DNA of 64,000 nucleotides from Betaproteobacteria bacterium (GTDB lineage Bacteria; Pseudomonadota; Gammaproteobacteria; Burkholderiales; Usitatibacteraceae), in NCBI GenBank assembly GCA_016720925.1, contig JADKJR010000005.1, positions 310,001 through 374,000 on the forward strand. The letters are read 5' to 3'. Shown one piece after another: positions 53,529 through 62,717 of this stretch. The position numbers were made by a program, and so were the translations under genes. Position 1 is the stretch's first letter; every line of letters starts with the position of its first letter. The notes beneath the pieces were generated by a model. That model saw only the letters and a program-made list of their open reading frames with translations. It had not been told where the DNA came from and made no database searches.

Positions 53529-54985
53529 ATGCACTTTCTGCGCGCCATTGTCTTGCTGCTTGCGGTCCTGGCCACGGCTCACGCCGCCGACCGTCCCAAC
53601 ATCCTGGTGATCATGGCCGACGACATCGGTCCGACCAATGTTTCCGCCTACAGCCAGGGCCTGATGGGGCAGACGCCCAACATCGATCGCATCGCCCGCG
53701 AGGGAATGTTGTTCACCGACCACTACTCCGAACCCACTTGCACGCCGGGCCGCGCCGCCTTCATCACCGGCCAGTACCCGATACGTACGGGATTGACCAC
53801 CGTCGGCCTGCCCAATTCGCCGGTCGGCATCGACAAGCGCGATCCGACCCTGGCCGAGGTCTTGAAGCCGCTCGGCTATGTTAGCGGCCAGTTCGGCAAG
53901 AACCACCTCGGCGACCGCGACGAGCACCTGCCGACGGCGCACGGCTTCGACGAGTTCTTCGGCAACCTCTACCACCTCAACGCCGAGGAGGAGCCTGAGC
54001 AGCTCGACTATCCGGCGAAGGAACTGGCCAAATACAAGCCGCGCGGCGTCATCGACGCCAAGGCCGGCCCGAACGGCTTTGTCCGCGACACCGGGCCGCT
54101 GACAAGCAAGCGCATGGAGAGCGTGGACGACAGGTTTGCCGCACGCACCATCGGCTTCATGGAGCGCGCGGTGAAGGAGAAGAAACCTTTCTTCGTCTGG
54201 CACAATCCCTCGCGCAATCACATCTACATCCACCCGCGGCCCGAATTCGTCACTGCGGCGGCCAGGATTCGTCGGAGGAGGACGTCTATCGCGCCGGCAT
54301 GATCGAGCTCGACGGCCACGTCGGACAGATATTGAAGAAGCTCGACGATTTGGGTGTAGTGAAGAACACCATCGTCGTGTTTACCTCCGACAACGGCCCG
54401 ATGACCTATCACTGGCCGCAAGCCGGTACCACGCCCTTCCACGGCGAAAAGGCCTCGACCTGGGAAGGCGGCGTGCGCGTACCCACCCTCATCCGCTGGC
54501 CCGGCAAGGTGCCTGCGGGCAGCACTTCCAACGGCATCCAGAGCCACCTCGACCTGTTTTCCACGCTGGCGGCCGCTGCCGGCGTCAAGGATGTCGCCGC
54601 CGATCTGCGGGCCAGCCACCACGTCTATATCGACGGCATCAACAACCTGTCGCACTGGCTGGGCCAAGGCCCCTCGCTGCGCGAAAACTACATCTACTAC
54701 AACGAATCGACGCTCGCTGCCCTGCGCTGGCGGCAGTGGAAAGTCCACGCCAAGGAGAAGAACGGCTTCTTCGATTATTTCCGTGAGAGCTCGCTGATCT
54801 ACAACCTGAAGATGGATCCTTTCGAGCAGCACGGAGGCCTACAGTCCAACGTACTGGCCCAAAAGAAAGCCTGGATCGGCGGCGTGATACGCGACATCAT
54901 CACAGAACATGTCCGCTCGCTGCAGGAGTTCCCGCCGAGGCAGAAGGGCAACTCGCTGCGCGGCGGCATGGAACTCGTGAAGTAG
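53529..54985 (+). CDS. Periplasmic arylsulfatase-like sulfatase (one frameshift)
   Basis: Type I sulfatase of about 485 residues with a signal peptide (FLRAIVLLLAVLATAHAA). Metal-binding NILVIMADDIGPTNVSAY follows, and the formylglycine site is Cys71 in EPTCTPGRAAFITGQYP (C-x-P-x-R). A base is lost near 54265, after which EDVYRAGMIELDGHVGQILK and IVVFTSDNGPMTYHWPQAG complete the fold, with WEGGVRVPTLIRWPGKVPAG. It hydrolyses a sulfate ester; sterol or aryl sulfates fit the context. Activity needs a formylglycine-generating enzyme, not found in the window. Confidence 0.88.
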
Positions 54986-55003
54986 GCGCACAGATTCGAT
55001 TCG

Positions 55004-57223
55004 ATGGCCTCGTCGCGTTGCTGCATGCCGTGGCTGCTCGCCGCGACACTGGCCTTACCGCTGCCGGCGCCGGCAGCCGACTACATCGACGAAGCCGCTT
55101 GCAGTAGTTGCCACCCGACGCAACAGCAGGCCTGGGCTGCATCGCAGCACGCCCGGGCGATGCAGCCGGCGACGCCGGCCACGGTGCTCGGCGATTTTTC
55201 CAGCGCGCGCTGGCGCCATGACGGCGTGACGTGGAGGGCCTATCGCCACGACGACAGGTACCTGATGAAGACAGACGGCAGCGACGGCAAGTCCGCCAGC
55301 TTCGAGATCAAGTACGCCTTCGGCCTCGAACCGCTGCAGCAGTACCTGGTCGAGTTGTCCGGCGGCCGCCTGCAAGCCCTGCGCCTGGCCTGGGATGTCA
55401 AGCAGCGCAAGTGGTTCCGGCTGTATCCGCAGCAAACGCATCTCGACCATCGCCACCCCCTGCACTGGACGCGCGCCGCGCAGAACGCCAATAGTAATTG
55501 CGCCGTCTGCCACACCACGGCCATGCGCAAGAACTACGTCGCGGACGGACGCCGCTTCGAGACGCGCTGGGCCAGCCTCGGAGTGGCTTGCCAGGCCTGC
55601 CATGGTCCCGCCTCAGCGCACATGGACTGGGCCAAATCAGAACCGCGATCTGCGGCTGACAAGGGTTTCGCCGCAGCCCTGGCCGGCCCGGCGCAACTCG
55701 ACAGTTGCGCGCCCTGCCATGCCATGCGCACGCAATTACTGGCTGCGCCCGAACCCGGCGCACCGCTGTTGGACCAGTACCTGCCCATGCTGCTCGACGA
55801 GGGCCGCTATTGGCCCGACGGCCAGCAGCAGGATGAAGTGTTCATCTATGCCTCCTGGCTGCAGACGCGCATGCACGCCGCAGGAGTGCGCTGCAGCGAT
55901 TGCCACGAAGTGCATGGCGGCAAGCTCAGACTGCCCGGCAACGCGGCCTGCGTCGCCTGCCACAATGCGACAGGGCCAAGCGCCGGCAGCCATGTGGATA
56001 CGCGCGGCCTGCTGCGCAGGAACTACGACTCGGCACAGCACCACTTCCACCGGCCCGGCACCGCCGGCAGCGCCTGCGTCGATTGCCACGCGCCAACGAC
56101 GACCTACATGGTGGTCGATCCGCGCCGCGACCACAGCTTCCGCATCCCGCGTCCCGACTTGACAGCGGCCATCGGCACGCCCAATGCCTGCAACGGCTGC
56201 CACAGCAAACGCGATGCAGGCTGGGCGCAGGCGCAGATCGCGCGCTGGTATGGCAGCTCCGCAACAAAGAAGCCGCACTACGGGCTGGCGCTGGCCGCCG
56301 GCCGCAATGCCACGCCCGGCGCCGCCGGCGGATTGCTGTCCCTGGCGGCCGACGCAACACAACCGGGGATCGTCCGCGCCACGGCGCTGAACCTGCTGCG
56401 CCGTTATCCCGGCCGGGAAGCCTGGGCTCTCTATCGCCAGTCCCTGGGCGATGTCGATCCGCTCGTGCGTCGCGTTGCCGCCCTCGGGCTGGAAGCCTTG
56501 CCGCCGCGCTACCGCATTGGGCCGCTGACGCCACTGCTGGAAGATCCGCGCCGAGCAGTGCGTATTGAGTCGGCTCGCCTGCTCGCCGCCGCTCCCCTGC
56601 CCGATTCGACTCGGTCGAGTTTCGAGCGCGCCTTGGGTGAGTATCTGGAGGCTCAACAGGAAGACGGGGAGCGGCCCACGGCCCAACTCGCCCTCGGCGA
56701 TGTACATGCTGCGCGCGGCGACCTGGTCCGCGCCGAGGCGGCCTATCGCGTGGCCATCGCGCTCGAACCCGGCTTCGTCCCGGCGTATGTGAACCTCGCC
56801 GAACTCCTGCGCCTGGCCGGGCGCGAAGACGATGCGCAGCAGTTGCTGCGCACCGGCATGCTCGCGGCACCGGGCCAGGCGGGACTGTACGAGGCCCTAG
56901 CCCTTGCCCTGGTGCGCCGTGGCGACAAGCCCGCTGCACTGCACCCGCTGCAGCGGGCCACCCGGCTCGCCAACGCCTCGGCGCATACCTACTACCTTTA
57001 CGCGCTCGCATTGCACGACAGCGGGCGCAAGCCCGAGGCACGGGCGACGCTGTCGGCAGCATTGCGCAAGCATTGCGGCGACCGCGACCTGCTGCTGATA
57101 CAGGCCGCCTATCAGCGACAGGACGGCGACACGCCTGGCGCTGAACTGACGCTGGCCGGCCTGGCTGCCATCAATCCCACACGACCCGGCGCTGGGCCAG
57201 CGCCCCAGGAGACCAAACCATGA
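55004..57223 (+). CDS. Octahaem c-type cytochrome with TPR C-terminus
   Basis: 739 residues with a signal peptide (LLAATLALPLPAPAA). Eight CxxCH haem sites start at Cys33, 166, 196, 235, 297, 316, 358 and 396, in the cytochrome c554-like pattern (YIDEAACSSCHPTQQQAW). After residue 410 there is a HEAT-like alpha segment (LVRRVAALGLEALPPRYRIG) and about four TPR helices pairs (AAYRVAIALEPGFVPAYVNL). It would act in the periplasm as an electron carrier or oxidoreductase with a protein-binding tail. The gene starts 18 bp after the sulfatase and overlaps the EthD gene as ATGA. A catabolic partner of a sulfatase with eight haems is unusual. Confidence 0.9.
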   Translation: MASSRCCMPWLLAATLALPLPAPAADYIDEAACSSCHPTQQQAWAASQHARAMQPATPATVLGDFSSARWRHDGVTWRAYRHDDRYLMKTDGSDGKSASFEIKYAFGLEPLQQYLVELSGGRLQALRLAWDVKQRKWFRLYPQQTHLDHRHPLHWTRAAQNANSNCAVCHTTAMRKNYVADGRRFETRWASLGVACQACHGPASAHMDWAKSEPRSAADKGFAAALAGPAQLDSCAPCHAMRTQLLAAPEPGAPLLDQYLPMLLDEGRYWPDGQQQDEVFIYASWLQTRMHAAGVRCSDCHEVHGGKLRLPGNAACVACHNATGPSAGSHVDTRGLLRRNYDSAQHHFHRPGTAGSACVDCHAPTTTYMVVDPRRDHSFRIPRPDLTAAIGTPNACNGCHSKRDAGWAQAQIARWYGSSATKKPHYGLALAAGRNATPGAAGGLLSLAADATQPGIVRATALNLLRRYPGREAWALYRQSLGDVDPLVRRVAALGLEALPPRYRIGPLTPLLEDPRRAVRIESARLLAAAPLPDSTRSSFERALGEYLEAQQEDGERPTAQLALGDVHAARGDLVRAEAAYRVAIALEPGFVPAYVNLAELLRLAGREDDAQQLLRTGMLAAPGQAGLYEALALALVRRGDKPAALHPLQRATRLANASAHTYYLYALALHDSGRKPEARATLSAALRKHCGDRDLLLIQAAYQRQDGDTPGAELTLAGLAAINPTRPGAGPAPQETKP

Positions 57224-57558
57224 TCAAATCCATCAGCCTGATCCGGCGCAAAGCCGACCCGACGCACGAGGAATTCAGGCGTCATTACGAGGAAGTGCAT
57301 GCACCGCTGGCATTGACCTGCCTGCCCGGGCTGAGGAAATATGTGCGCAACTTCGTCGTCGGCGACGTGTTCGGCGCACCCGCCGATTTCGACGTGGTGT
57401 CGGAGTTCTGGTACGAAAGCGCAGACGACGTCAAGGCCAGCCTGGCGTTCTACCACTCCCCTGCGGGCCAGGTGCTGCGCGATGACGAATTCTTGTTCAT
57501 GGACAAGGATTCAATCCGTGCCTGCCGCGTAGTCGAACACGGCGGAGAAGTCGCCTGA
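57220..57558 (+). CDS. EthD-domain protein
   Basis: 112-residue ferredoxin-like alpha/beta protein of the EthD family: ISLIRRKADPTHEEFRRHYE, EVHAPLALTCLPGLRKYVRN and EFWYESADDVKASLAFYHSP. EthD proteins are small helpers or decarboxylases in oxidative catabolism of ethers, polyketides and other compounds. It is coupled by overlaps to genes on both sides. Confidence 0.9.
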   Translation: MIKSISLIRRKADPTHEEFRRHYEEVHAPLALTCLPGLRKYVRNFVVGDVFGAPADFDVVSEFWYESADDVKASLAFYHSPAGQVLRDDEFLFMDKDSIRACRVVEHGGEVA

Positions 57559-58409
57559 TGCGCCCCACCGTGCTTATTACTGGCGCCAGTCGCGGCATAG
57601 GCAAGGCCACCGCCCTGGCTTACGCCCGCGCCGGTTACGATGTCGCCATCACCGCCCGCACCGAGGTCGAGGGCCAGCGCCACCAGCACAGCATCAGCGG
57701 CCGCGACGGTCAGGCCCTGCCCGGCAGTCTGGCGACGACGCTGCGCGACATCGAGGCCTGCGGGGTACGTGCCCTGGCTCTGCGCATGGACCTGCTCGAG
57801 CCGGCGTCGATAGACGCGGCGGCGGACGCCGCGCTCGAACAGTTTTCCCGCATCGACGTGCTGATCAACAACGCCATCTACCAGGGCAGCGATCTCAACG
57901 CTCGTTTTCTCGACCTCGATGCCGAAGTCCTGGCGCGCGTCTGGCAAGGCTACGTCGCCGGACCGGTGCGATTGACGCAACGGGTGCTGCAGCAGATGCT
58001 GAAGCAGGGAGGTGGTACGGTGATCAACGTCACTTCCGGCGCCGGCGAGACCGACCCGCCGCTGGCCGCCGGCCGCGGCGGCTGGGGCTATGCCTATGGC
58101 GCCGCCAAGGCGGCGGTGTCGCGCCTCTCCGGCTTGCTGGCCATCGAGCACGGCGATCAGGGCATCCGCGCCTACACCGTCAATCCGGGCGTGGTCAGCA
58201 CCGAGGCACTGCACGCCACGCTCGGCGAAGACGGCGCCCTGTTCAAAAAGGTCGGTGCTGCACCGCCCGAGGTGCCGGCGCAGGTCATGCTTTGGCTCGC
58301 GACGAACAAGGACGCGCCAGCACACCAGCGCTGCACCATCAATGCCCAAACTTTCGCACTCCAACACAACATCGTTCCGGCCTGGCCAGGAGAACGGCGC
58401 AAACCATGA
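57558..58409 (+). CDS. Short-chain dehydrogenase/reductase
   Basis: 283-residue SDR: VLITGASRGIGKATALAYAR, an Arg-x-Glu in ITARTEVEGQ after strand two suggesting NADP(H), IDVLINNAIYQGSDLN, Ser in VINVTSGAGETD and Tyr-x3-Lys in GYAYGAAKAAVSRL. It carries a longer insertion around residues 37-57 (HQHSISGRDGQALPGSLATT) than average. Starts at TGATG after EthD and ends ATGA into the amidase remnant. Confidence 0.92.
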   Translation: MRPTVLITGASRGIGKATALAYARAGYDVAITARTEVEGQRHQHSISGRDGQALPGSLATTLRDIEACGVRALALRMDLLEPASIDAAADAALEQFSRIDVLINNAIYQGSDLNARFLDLDAEVLARVWQGYVAGPVRLTQRVLQQMLKQGGGTVINVTSGAGETDPPLAAGRGGWGYAYGAAKAAVSRLSGLLAIEHGDQGIRAYTVNPGVVSTEALHATLGEDGALFKKVGAAPPEVPAQVMLWLATNKDAPAHQRCTINAQTFALQHNIVPAWPGERRKP

Positions 58410-58726
58410 ACAGAAGAGAATTCCTCTCCAACAGCGGCACCTGCTCGCTGCGGCCCAACTGCCCCGAAGCGCCCAGGCGCGCGCCCTGGCCTACGGCGAC
58501 TACGCGAGCCACGACGCCGTCGGCCTGGCAGAACTGATCGCCTGCGGCGAAGTCAGCGCGGGCGAAGTACTCGAAGCGGCGATCGCCCGCGCCGAGGCCG
58601 TCAACGCCATCATCAACGCCATGGTGCTCAAGCACTACGAGCTGGCGCGTGCGGCCGTGAGCCAGCCTGCCCGCCGGGCCGTTGCGCGGCGTCCCGTTGC
58701 TTCTCGACGGCGGGGTACTGAGCTAA
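58406..58726 (+). pseudogene. Truncated, frameshifted Tat-exported amidase
   Basis: The start MNRREFLSNSGT is a twin-arginine signal start, coupled by ATGA to the SDR. After a frame change near 58445 the sequence reads GLAELIACGEVSAGEVLEAA and ARAEAVNAIINAMVLKHYEL, the N-terminal helices of the amidase-signature family. It then reads GPLRGVPLLLDGGVLS after another shift and stops at 58724-58726, before the Lys and Ser-Ser catalytic residues. About 110 of roughly 480 residues remain. The opposite-strand ligase ends just after, so the break marks a rearrangement junction. Confidence 0.65.
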
Positions 58727-58730
58727 GCGC

Positions 58731-60314
58731 TCAAATCTGCTGGCGTTCCTCTGCCAGACTGGTGGCCCACCGGTAATTGGCCTTTCCGGCCGGTGAGCGC
58801 ATCACCTCATCGACGAAATGCACGGCCTTGGGCACCTTGTAGCCGGCAATGTACTGGCGGCAGAATTCGCTGCGCGCCTCCTCGTCGGCCTTGACACCCG
58901 GGCGCAGGGCCACCACGGCCACCACCTTCTTGCCGAAGCGCGGATCGCTGGCACCGACCACAGGGCGTCGGCGACGGCGGGATGGCGATGCAGCACTTCC
59001 TCCACTTCCTCCGGGAAGATCTTTTCGCCGCCGCTGTTGATGCACTGAGAACCGCGACCTAGCACGACAATGTTGCGGTCCGCATCCCGCCTTGCCGTGT
59101 CCCCGGTAGCAGCGTAGCGCACGCCGTCGAGGCTGAAGAAGGTTCTGGCCGATTTCTCTTCGTCACCCCAGTAACCCACGGCGACATTGCCGCTACGCGC
59201 CAGCACGCCCTCCTCATCCGGTTCCGCAATCCGATCAAGAGTATGCGCCAAGATGACCAGATCAGGGCGCGCAACAATCTTGATGAAGCCTTCGCCGTTG
59301 TCCGGCTTGCTGCCGGCGCCCAGCGTACCGCTTTCGGACGACCCCATGCTGTCGGAAACCTTGGCATTGGGCAGCAGCGCCTGCAATTCCTCTTGCGCAT
59401 GCTTCGAGAAAAGGCCCCCGCCTGAGCCGAAATGCACGATGCGCGACAGGTTCCAGCGGCCCGGATTGGTTTTCAGCGCGTCAAGCAGCGGAATGGCCAT
59501 GGCATCGCCGACGACAGCGACGATGTTGACGGCCTCACGCGCCGCAAGATCCCAGACCTTCTCGGCATTGAACTCCACCTCTTCGCGCATCACCACGGTC
59601 TGGCCGGCGAGCAGCGCCACCAACGCCGCCCACATGGCGGCGCCGTGCATCATCGGCGCGATGGCCATGTAGCGCAAGGGAAGGCCATCCTTTGCCACCG
59701 GACCAATCTCCTCGGGTGATGAGATCGGTCCTTCCTTGCGATAGAAGCCGCCGCCGCCCAGGGCGCTGAAGAACAGGGCCTTGTGCGGCCACATCACGCC
59801 CTTAGGCATGCCCGTGGTGCCACCGGTGTAGAGCAGGGAAAGGTCTTCGCCGCTGCGCTGCGGAACATCGTAAGTGACGGATGTGGCAGCCAATGCGGCC
59901 TCGTAGGCCGGTCCGGAAATCAGTGCCTCCTTGACACTGGGGAACTCGGGCAGCAGCGGTTCGACCGTGCCGGCCAAAGCCGGTGAGTACAGCAAGGCGC
60001 TGAGACCGGCATTATCGTAGATGTAGCGTAGTTCGTCGGCGATGTAGCGGTAGTTGATATTGATCGGAATCGCGCGCAGCTTGCATGCGGCAAAGAATCC
60101 TTCCAGATACTCGCTGCCGTTGAACAATTGCAGACCTACGCGGTCGCCGGCGCACGCCTCTGGCCTGGAGGTGAGTGGCAAGCCGGTCGGCGCGCTCGTT
60201 GAGTTGGGCGTAGTTGAGGCGGCGTGAGCCGCACACTGCAGCTTCGCGCTCGGGTACGGCGGCCGCGACGAGCTCGAACAGATCCGCAAAGCTGTACGTG
60301 CGTTCAAGCGCCAT
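58731..60314 (-). CDS. AMP-dependent acyl-CoA ligase (compensating frameshifts)
   Basis: About 527 residues after repair of an extra base near 60165 and a missing base near 58970. It starts ALERTYSFADLFELVAAAVP, has RAIPININYRYIADELRYIY, the phosphate loop SLLYTGGTTGMPKGVMWPHK, DSMGSSESGTLGAGSKPDNG, the hinge GDTARRDADRNIVVLGRGSQ and the C-terminal lysine in SPAGKANYRWA. FadD-type ligases of this subgroup activate steroid or terpenoid acids. The start lies one base after the nitroreductase stop. Confidence 0.85.
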
Positions 60315-60315
60315 C

Positions 60316-61014
60316 CTAGATACCTTTCAATGTGGCGAACTCCTGAAGCGGAGCACGTTCAGTGCGTAACCGGCTGACCGCATGTTGATGGTCGGCGTAG
60401 CCTAGGGCCAAGCCGCAGAAGAGCATCATGTTTTCCGGCAGGCCGACGAATTCGCCCACTGTCTTGTGCCAGAGCGTCCATGCTTCCTGCGGACAGCTGT
60501 GCAGGCCGGCTTCGCGAGCCAGCAGCATCAGGGTCTGGATGTACATGCCCTGATCCGACCACTGCGGCGGCCCCATCTGCTTGTCGAGGCAGAAGAACAT
60601 CCCGACCGGTGCACCCCAGAACTGGAAGTTGCCGGCGATGAAGCCCAGGCGAGCAGCCTTGTCCTCACGCGCGATGCCCATCGATGCATACATATCCTCG
60701 GCGCACTTGGCACGGCGGGCGCGAAAGGGCTCTCCCAGATCGGGCGGATAGATGTCGTAACCGGGACCGTCGCCGCGCGGGTTGGCCTGCAGGCGTTCGC
60801 GCATCAACGCCTTGAAACGCAACATTTCTTCGCCGCCGAGCACGTACACATGCCAGGGCTGCAGATTGCCGCCGGAGGGGCTGCGCGCCGCAGCCGCCAG
60901 CAGGCGTCGCACCAGTTCGCCGGAAATCGGCGTGTCGCGAAAAGCACGCATGGCGATGCGGCTCTCCACCGCTTCGCTTACGGTCCGCGCCTCGCCATTG
61001 TCCTCAGTCTCCAT
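60316..61014 (-). CDS. Nitroreductase-family FMN oxidoreductase
   Basis: 232-residue FMN protein: VSEAVESRIAMRAFRDTPIS and the FMN-binding ARSPSGGNLQPWHVYVLGGE near the N-terminus, a middle QGMYIQTLMLLAREAGLHSC and the C-terminal MLFCGLALGYADHQHAVSRL. Such enzymes reduce nitro, quinone or enone groups with NAD(P)H. It sits between a ligase and etfA in a minus-strand run, so reduction of an unsaturated ring or acyl-CoA intermediate is likely. Confidence 0.9.
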   Translation of the reverse strand: METEDNGEARTVSEAVESRIAMRAFRDTPISGELVRRLLAAAARSPSGGNLQPWHVYVLGGEEMLRFKALMRERLQANPRGDGPGYDIYPPDLGEPFRARRAKCAEDMYASMGIAREDKAARLGFIAGNFQFWGAPVGMFFCLDKQMGPPQWSDQGMYIQTLMLLAREAGLHSCPQEAWTLWHKTVGEFVGLPENMMLFCGLALGYADHQHAVSRLRTERAPLQEFATLKGI

Positions 61015-61017
61015 CCC

Positions 61018-61956
61018 TCAGGCGCCGAGTGCGGCAACGAGTTCCGGCACCGCCTGGAAAAGGTCGGCGACCAGGCCGTAGTCGGCCACCTCGAAGATGG
61101 GCGCATCGGGATCCTTGTTGATCGCAACGATCACCTTGGAATCCTTCATGCCGGCCAGGTGCTGGATCGCCCCCGAAATGCCGATCGCGATGTAGAGCTG
61201 CGGCGCGACGATCTTGCCGGTCTGGCCCACTTGGTAGTCGTTGGGCACGAAACCGGCATCGACCGCGGCACGCGAGGCGCCCATGGCCGCGCCCAGCTTG
61301 TCCGCCAGCGGTTCCAGAAACTTGTGGTAGTTCTCGCCGCTGCCCATGCCACGACCGCCCGCGACGATGATCTTGGCCGCCGCCAGTTCCGGCCGCGCCG
61401 ACTTGGTCAGTTCGCGGCTGATCAGCTTCGACTGCCCCAGGTCGGCTCCCGCCGGGATGGCTTCGACAGCCGCCGTGCCGCCGCCGTTGGCTGACGCGTC
61501 GAAACCCGTGGTTCGCACCGTGATGACCTTGGTGGTATCACTCGACTTGACCGTCGCCAAGGCATTGCCGGCATAGATCGGACGAACGAAGGTGTCGGCA
61601 TCGATGACTGCGATGATTTCCGAGATCTGTGCGACATCCAGCAGCGCCGCCACCCGCGGCAGGGTGTTCTTGCCGTTGCTGGTGGCCGCCGCAAGGATGT
61701 GGCTGTAACCCTGCGCGTTTGCGACGATCAGGGCGGCTAGGTTTTCCGCCGTCTGGTCGCCATAGTGGGCGACGTCGGCCACCTTGACCTTGGCTACGCC
61801 GGCGACCTTGGCGGCCTGCTCGGCGACGGCGCCGCAGCCGGCACCGGCCACCAAGACATGAATCTCGCCACCGATCTTCGCGGCGGCGGTGACGGCATTG
61901 AGGGTGGCGCCCTTTAGGCTGGCGTTGTCGTGTTCTGCGATGACGAGGAGGCTCAT
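61018..61956 (-). CDS. etfA: Electron-transfer flavoprotein alpha subunit
   Basis: FAD-binding subunit of ETF, 312 residues. LLVIAEHDNASLKGATLNAV starts the N-terminal domain; the C-terminal FAD domain has IIVAGGRGMGSGENYHKFLE, VGQTGKIVAPQLYIAIGISG and AIQHLAGMKDSKVIVAINKD. The start overlaps etfB by ATGA. It receives electrons from acyl-CoA dehydrogenases encoded beside it and passes them to ETF:quinone oxidoreductase. Confidence 0.97.
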   Translation of the reverse strand: MSLLVIAEHDNASLKGATLNAVTAAAKIGGEIHVLVAGAGCGAVAEQAAKVAGVAKVKVADVAHYGDQTAENLAALIVANAQGYSHILAAATSNGKNTLPRVAALLDVAQISEIIAVIDADTFVRPIYAGNALATVKSSDTTKVITVRTTGFDASANGGGTAAVEAIPAGADLGQSKLISRELTKSARPELAAAKIIVAGGRGMGSGENYHKFLEPLADKLGAAMGASRAAVDAGFVPNDYQVGQTGKIVAPQLYIAIGISGAIQHLAGMKDSKVIVAINKDPDAPIFEVADYGLVADLFQAVPELVAALGA

Positions 61957-62705
61957 GCGATCACCTTGGCTTCGTTCTTGAGTTTGTCGACTAGTTGCGC
62001 GACATCTGCAACCTTGACACCAGCTCTACGCTTGGGCGGCTCGACCACCGTTACCGTGGCCAGCCGCGGCGCGACGTCAACGCCGAGCTCTCCTGGCTTG
62101 ATGACTTCCAACGGCTTCTTCTTCGCCTTCATGATGTTGGGCAAGGTCACATAGCGCGGTTCGTTCAGACGCAGGTCGGCCGTGACGACAGCGGGCAGGC
62201 TGACTTCGATGGTCTCGATACCGCCGTCCACTTCGCGCGTGACCGTGGCCTTGCCGTCGTGAAGCACGACTTTCGAGGCAAAGGTGGCTTGCGACCAGCC
62301 GAGCAGCGCGGCCAGCATCTGTCCGGTCTGATTGGCGTCGTCGTCGATCGCCTGTTTGCCCAGTAAGATGAGTTGCGGATTCTCTTTCTTCGCAACCGCG
62401 GCAAGCAGCTTGGCCACCGCCAGCGGTTGCAGTTCTACGTCGGTTTCGACCATGACCGAGCGGTCGGCTCCCAGGGCCATGGCCACGCGCAGGGTCTCTT
62501 GGCAGACCGCCGCGCCGCAGGACACGGCAATCACTTCCGTGGCAATGCCCGCTTCCTTGAGCCGCACCGCCTCCTCGATCGCGATTTCGTCAAATGGGTT
62601 CATCGACATTTTCACGTTGGCAAGATCCATACCTGTGTGGTCGCTCTTGACCTTCACTTTGACGTTGTAATCGACTACGCGCTTTACACATACCAGTACT
62701 TTCAT
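61953..62705 (-). CDS. etfB: Electron-transfer flavoprotein beta subunit
   Basis: 250-residue ETF beta: KVLVCVKRVVDYNVKVKVKS, MSMNPFDEIAIEEAVRLKEA and the nucleotide-binding LLGKQAIDDDANQTGQMLAA. It forms the heterodimer with the downstream etfA. It differs clearly from the orphan frameshifted etfB at 7384. Confidence 0.97.
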   Translation of the reverse strand: MKVLVCVKRVVDYNVKVKVKSDHTGMDLANVKMSMNPFDEIAIEEAVRLKEAGIATEVIAVSCGAAVCQETLRVAMALGADRSVMVETDVELQPLAVAKLLAAVAKKENPQLILLGKQAIDDDANQTGQMLAALLGWSQATFASKVVLHDGKATVTREVDGGIETIEVSLPAVVTADLRLNEPRYVTLPNIMKAKKKPLEVIKPGELGVDVAPRLATVTVVEPPKRRAGVKVADVAQLVDKLKNEAKVIA

Positions 62706-62717
62706 TGTATTTCTCCC

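Noticed and set aside
52280..53575. 431-codon open frame opposite the hydratase and CrtC-like genes
   Set aside because: It mirrors well-supported coding on the plus strand, and such long antisense frames are usual in GC-rich DNA; no family motifs.
55926..57062. 378-codon open frame opposite the octahaem cytochrome
   Set aside because: Arg/Ala/Pro-rich shadow of the cytochrome gene without recognisable motifs.
60466..61494. 342-codon plus-strand frame opposite nitroreductase and etfA
   Set aside because: Antisense shadow spanning two confirmed genes.
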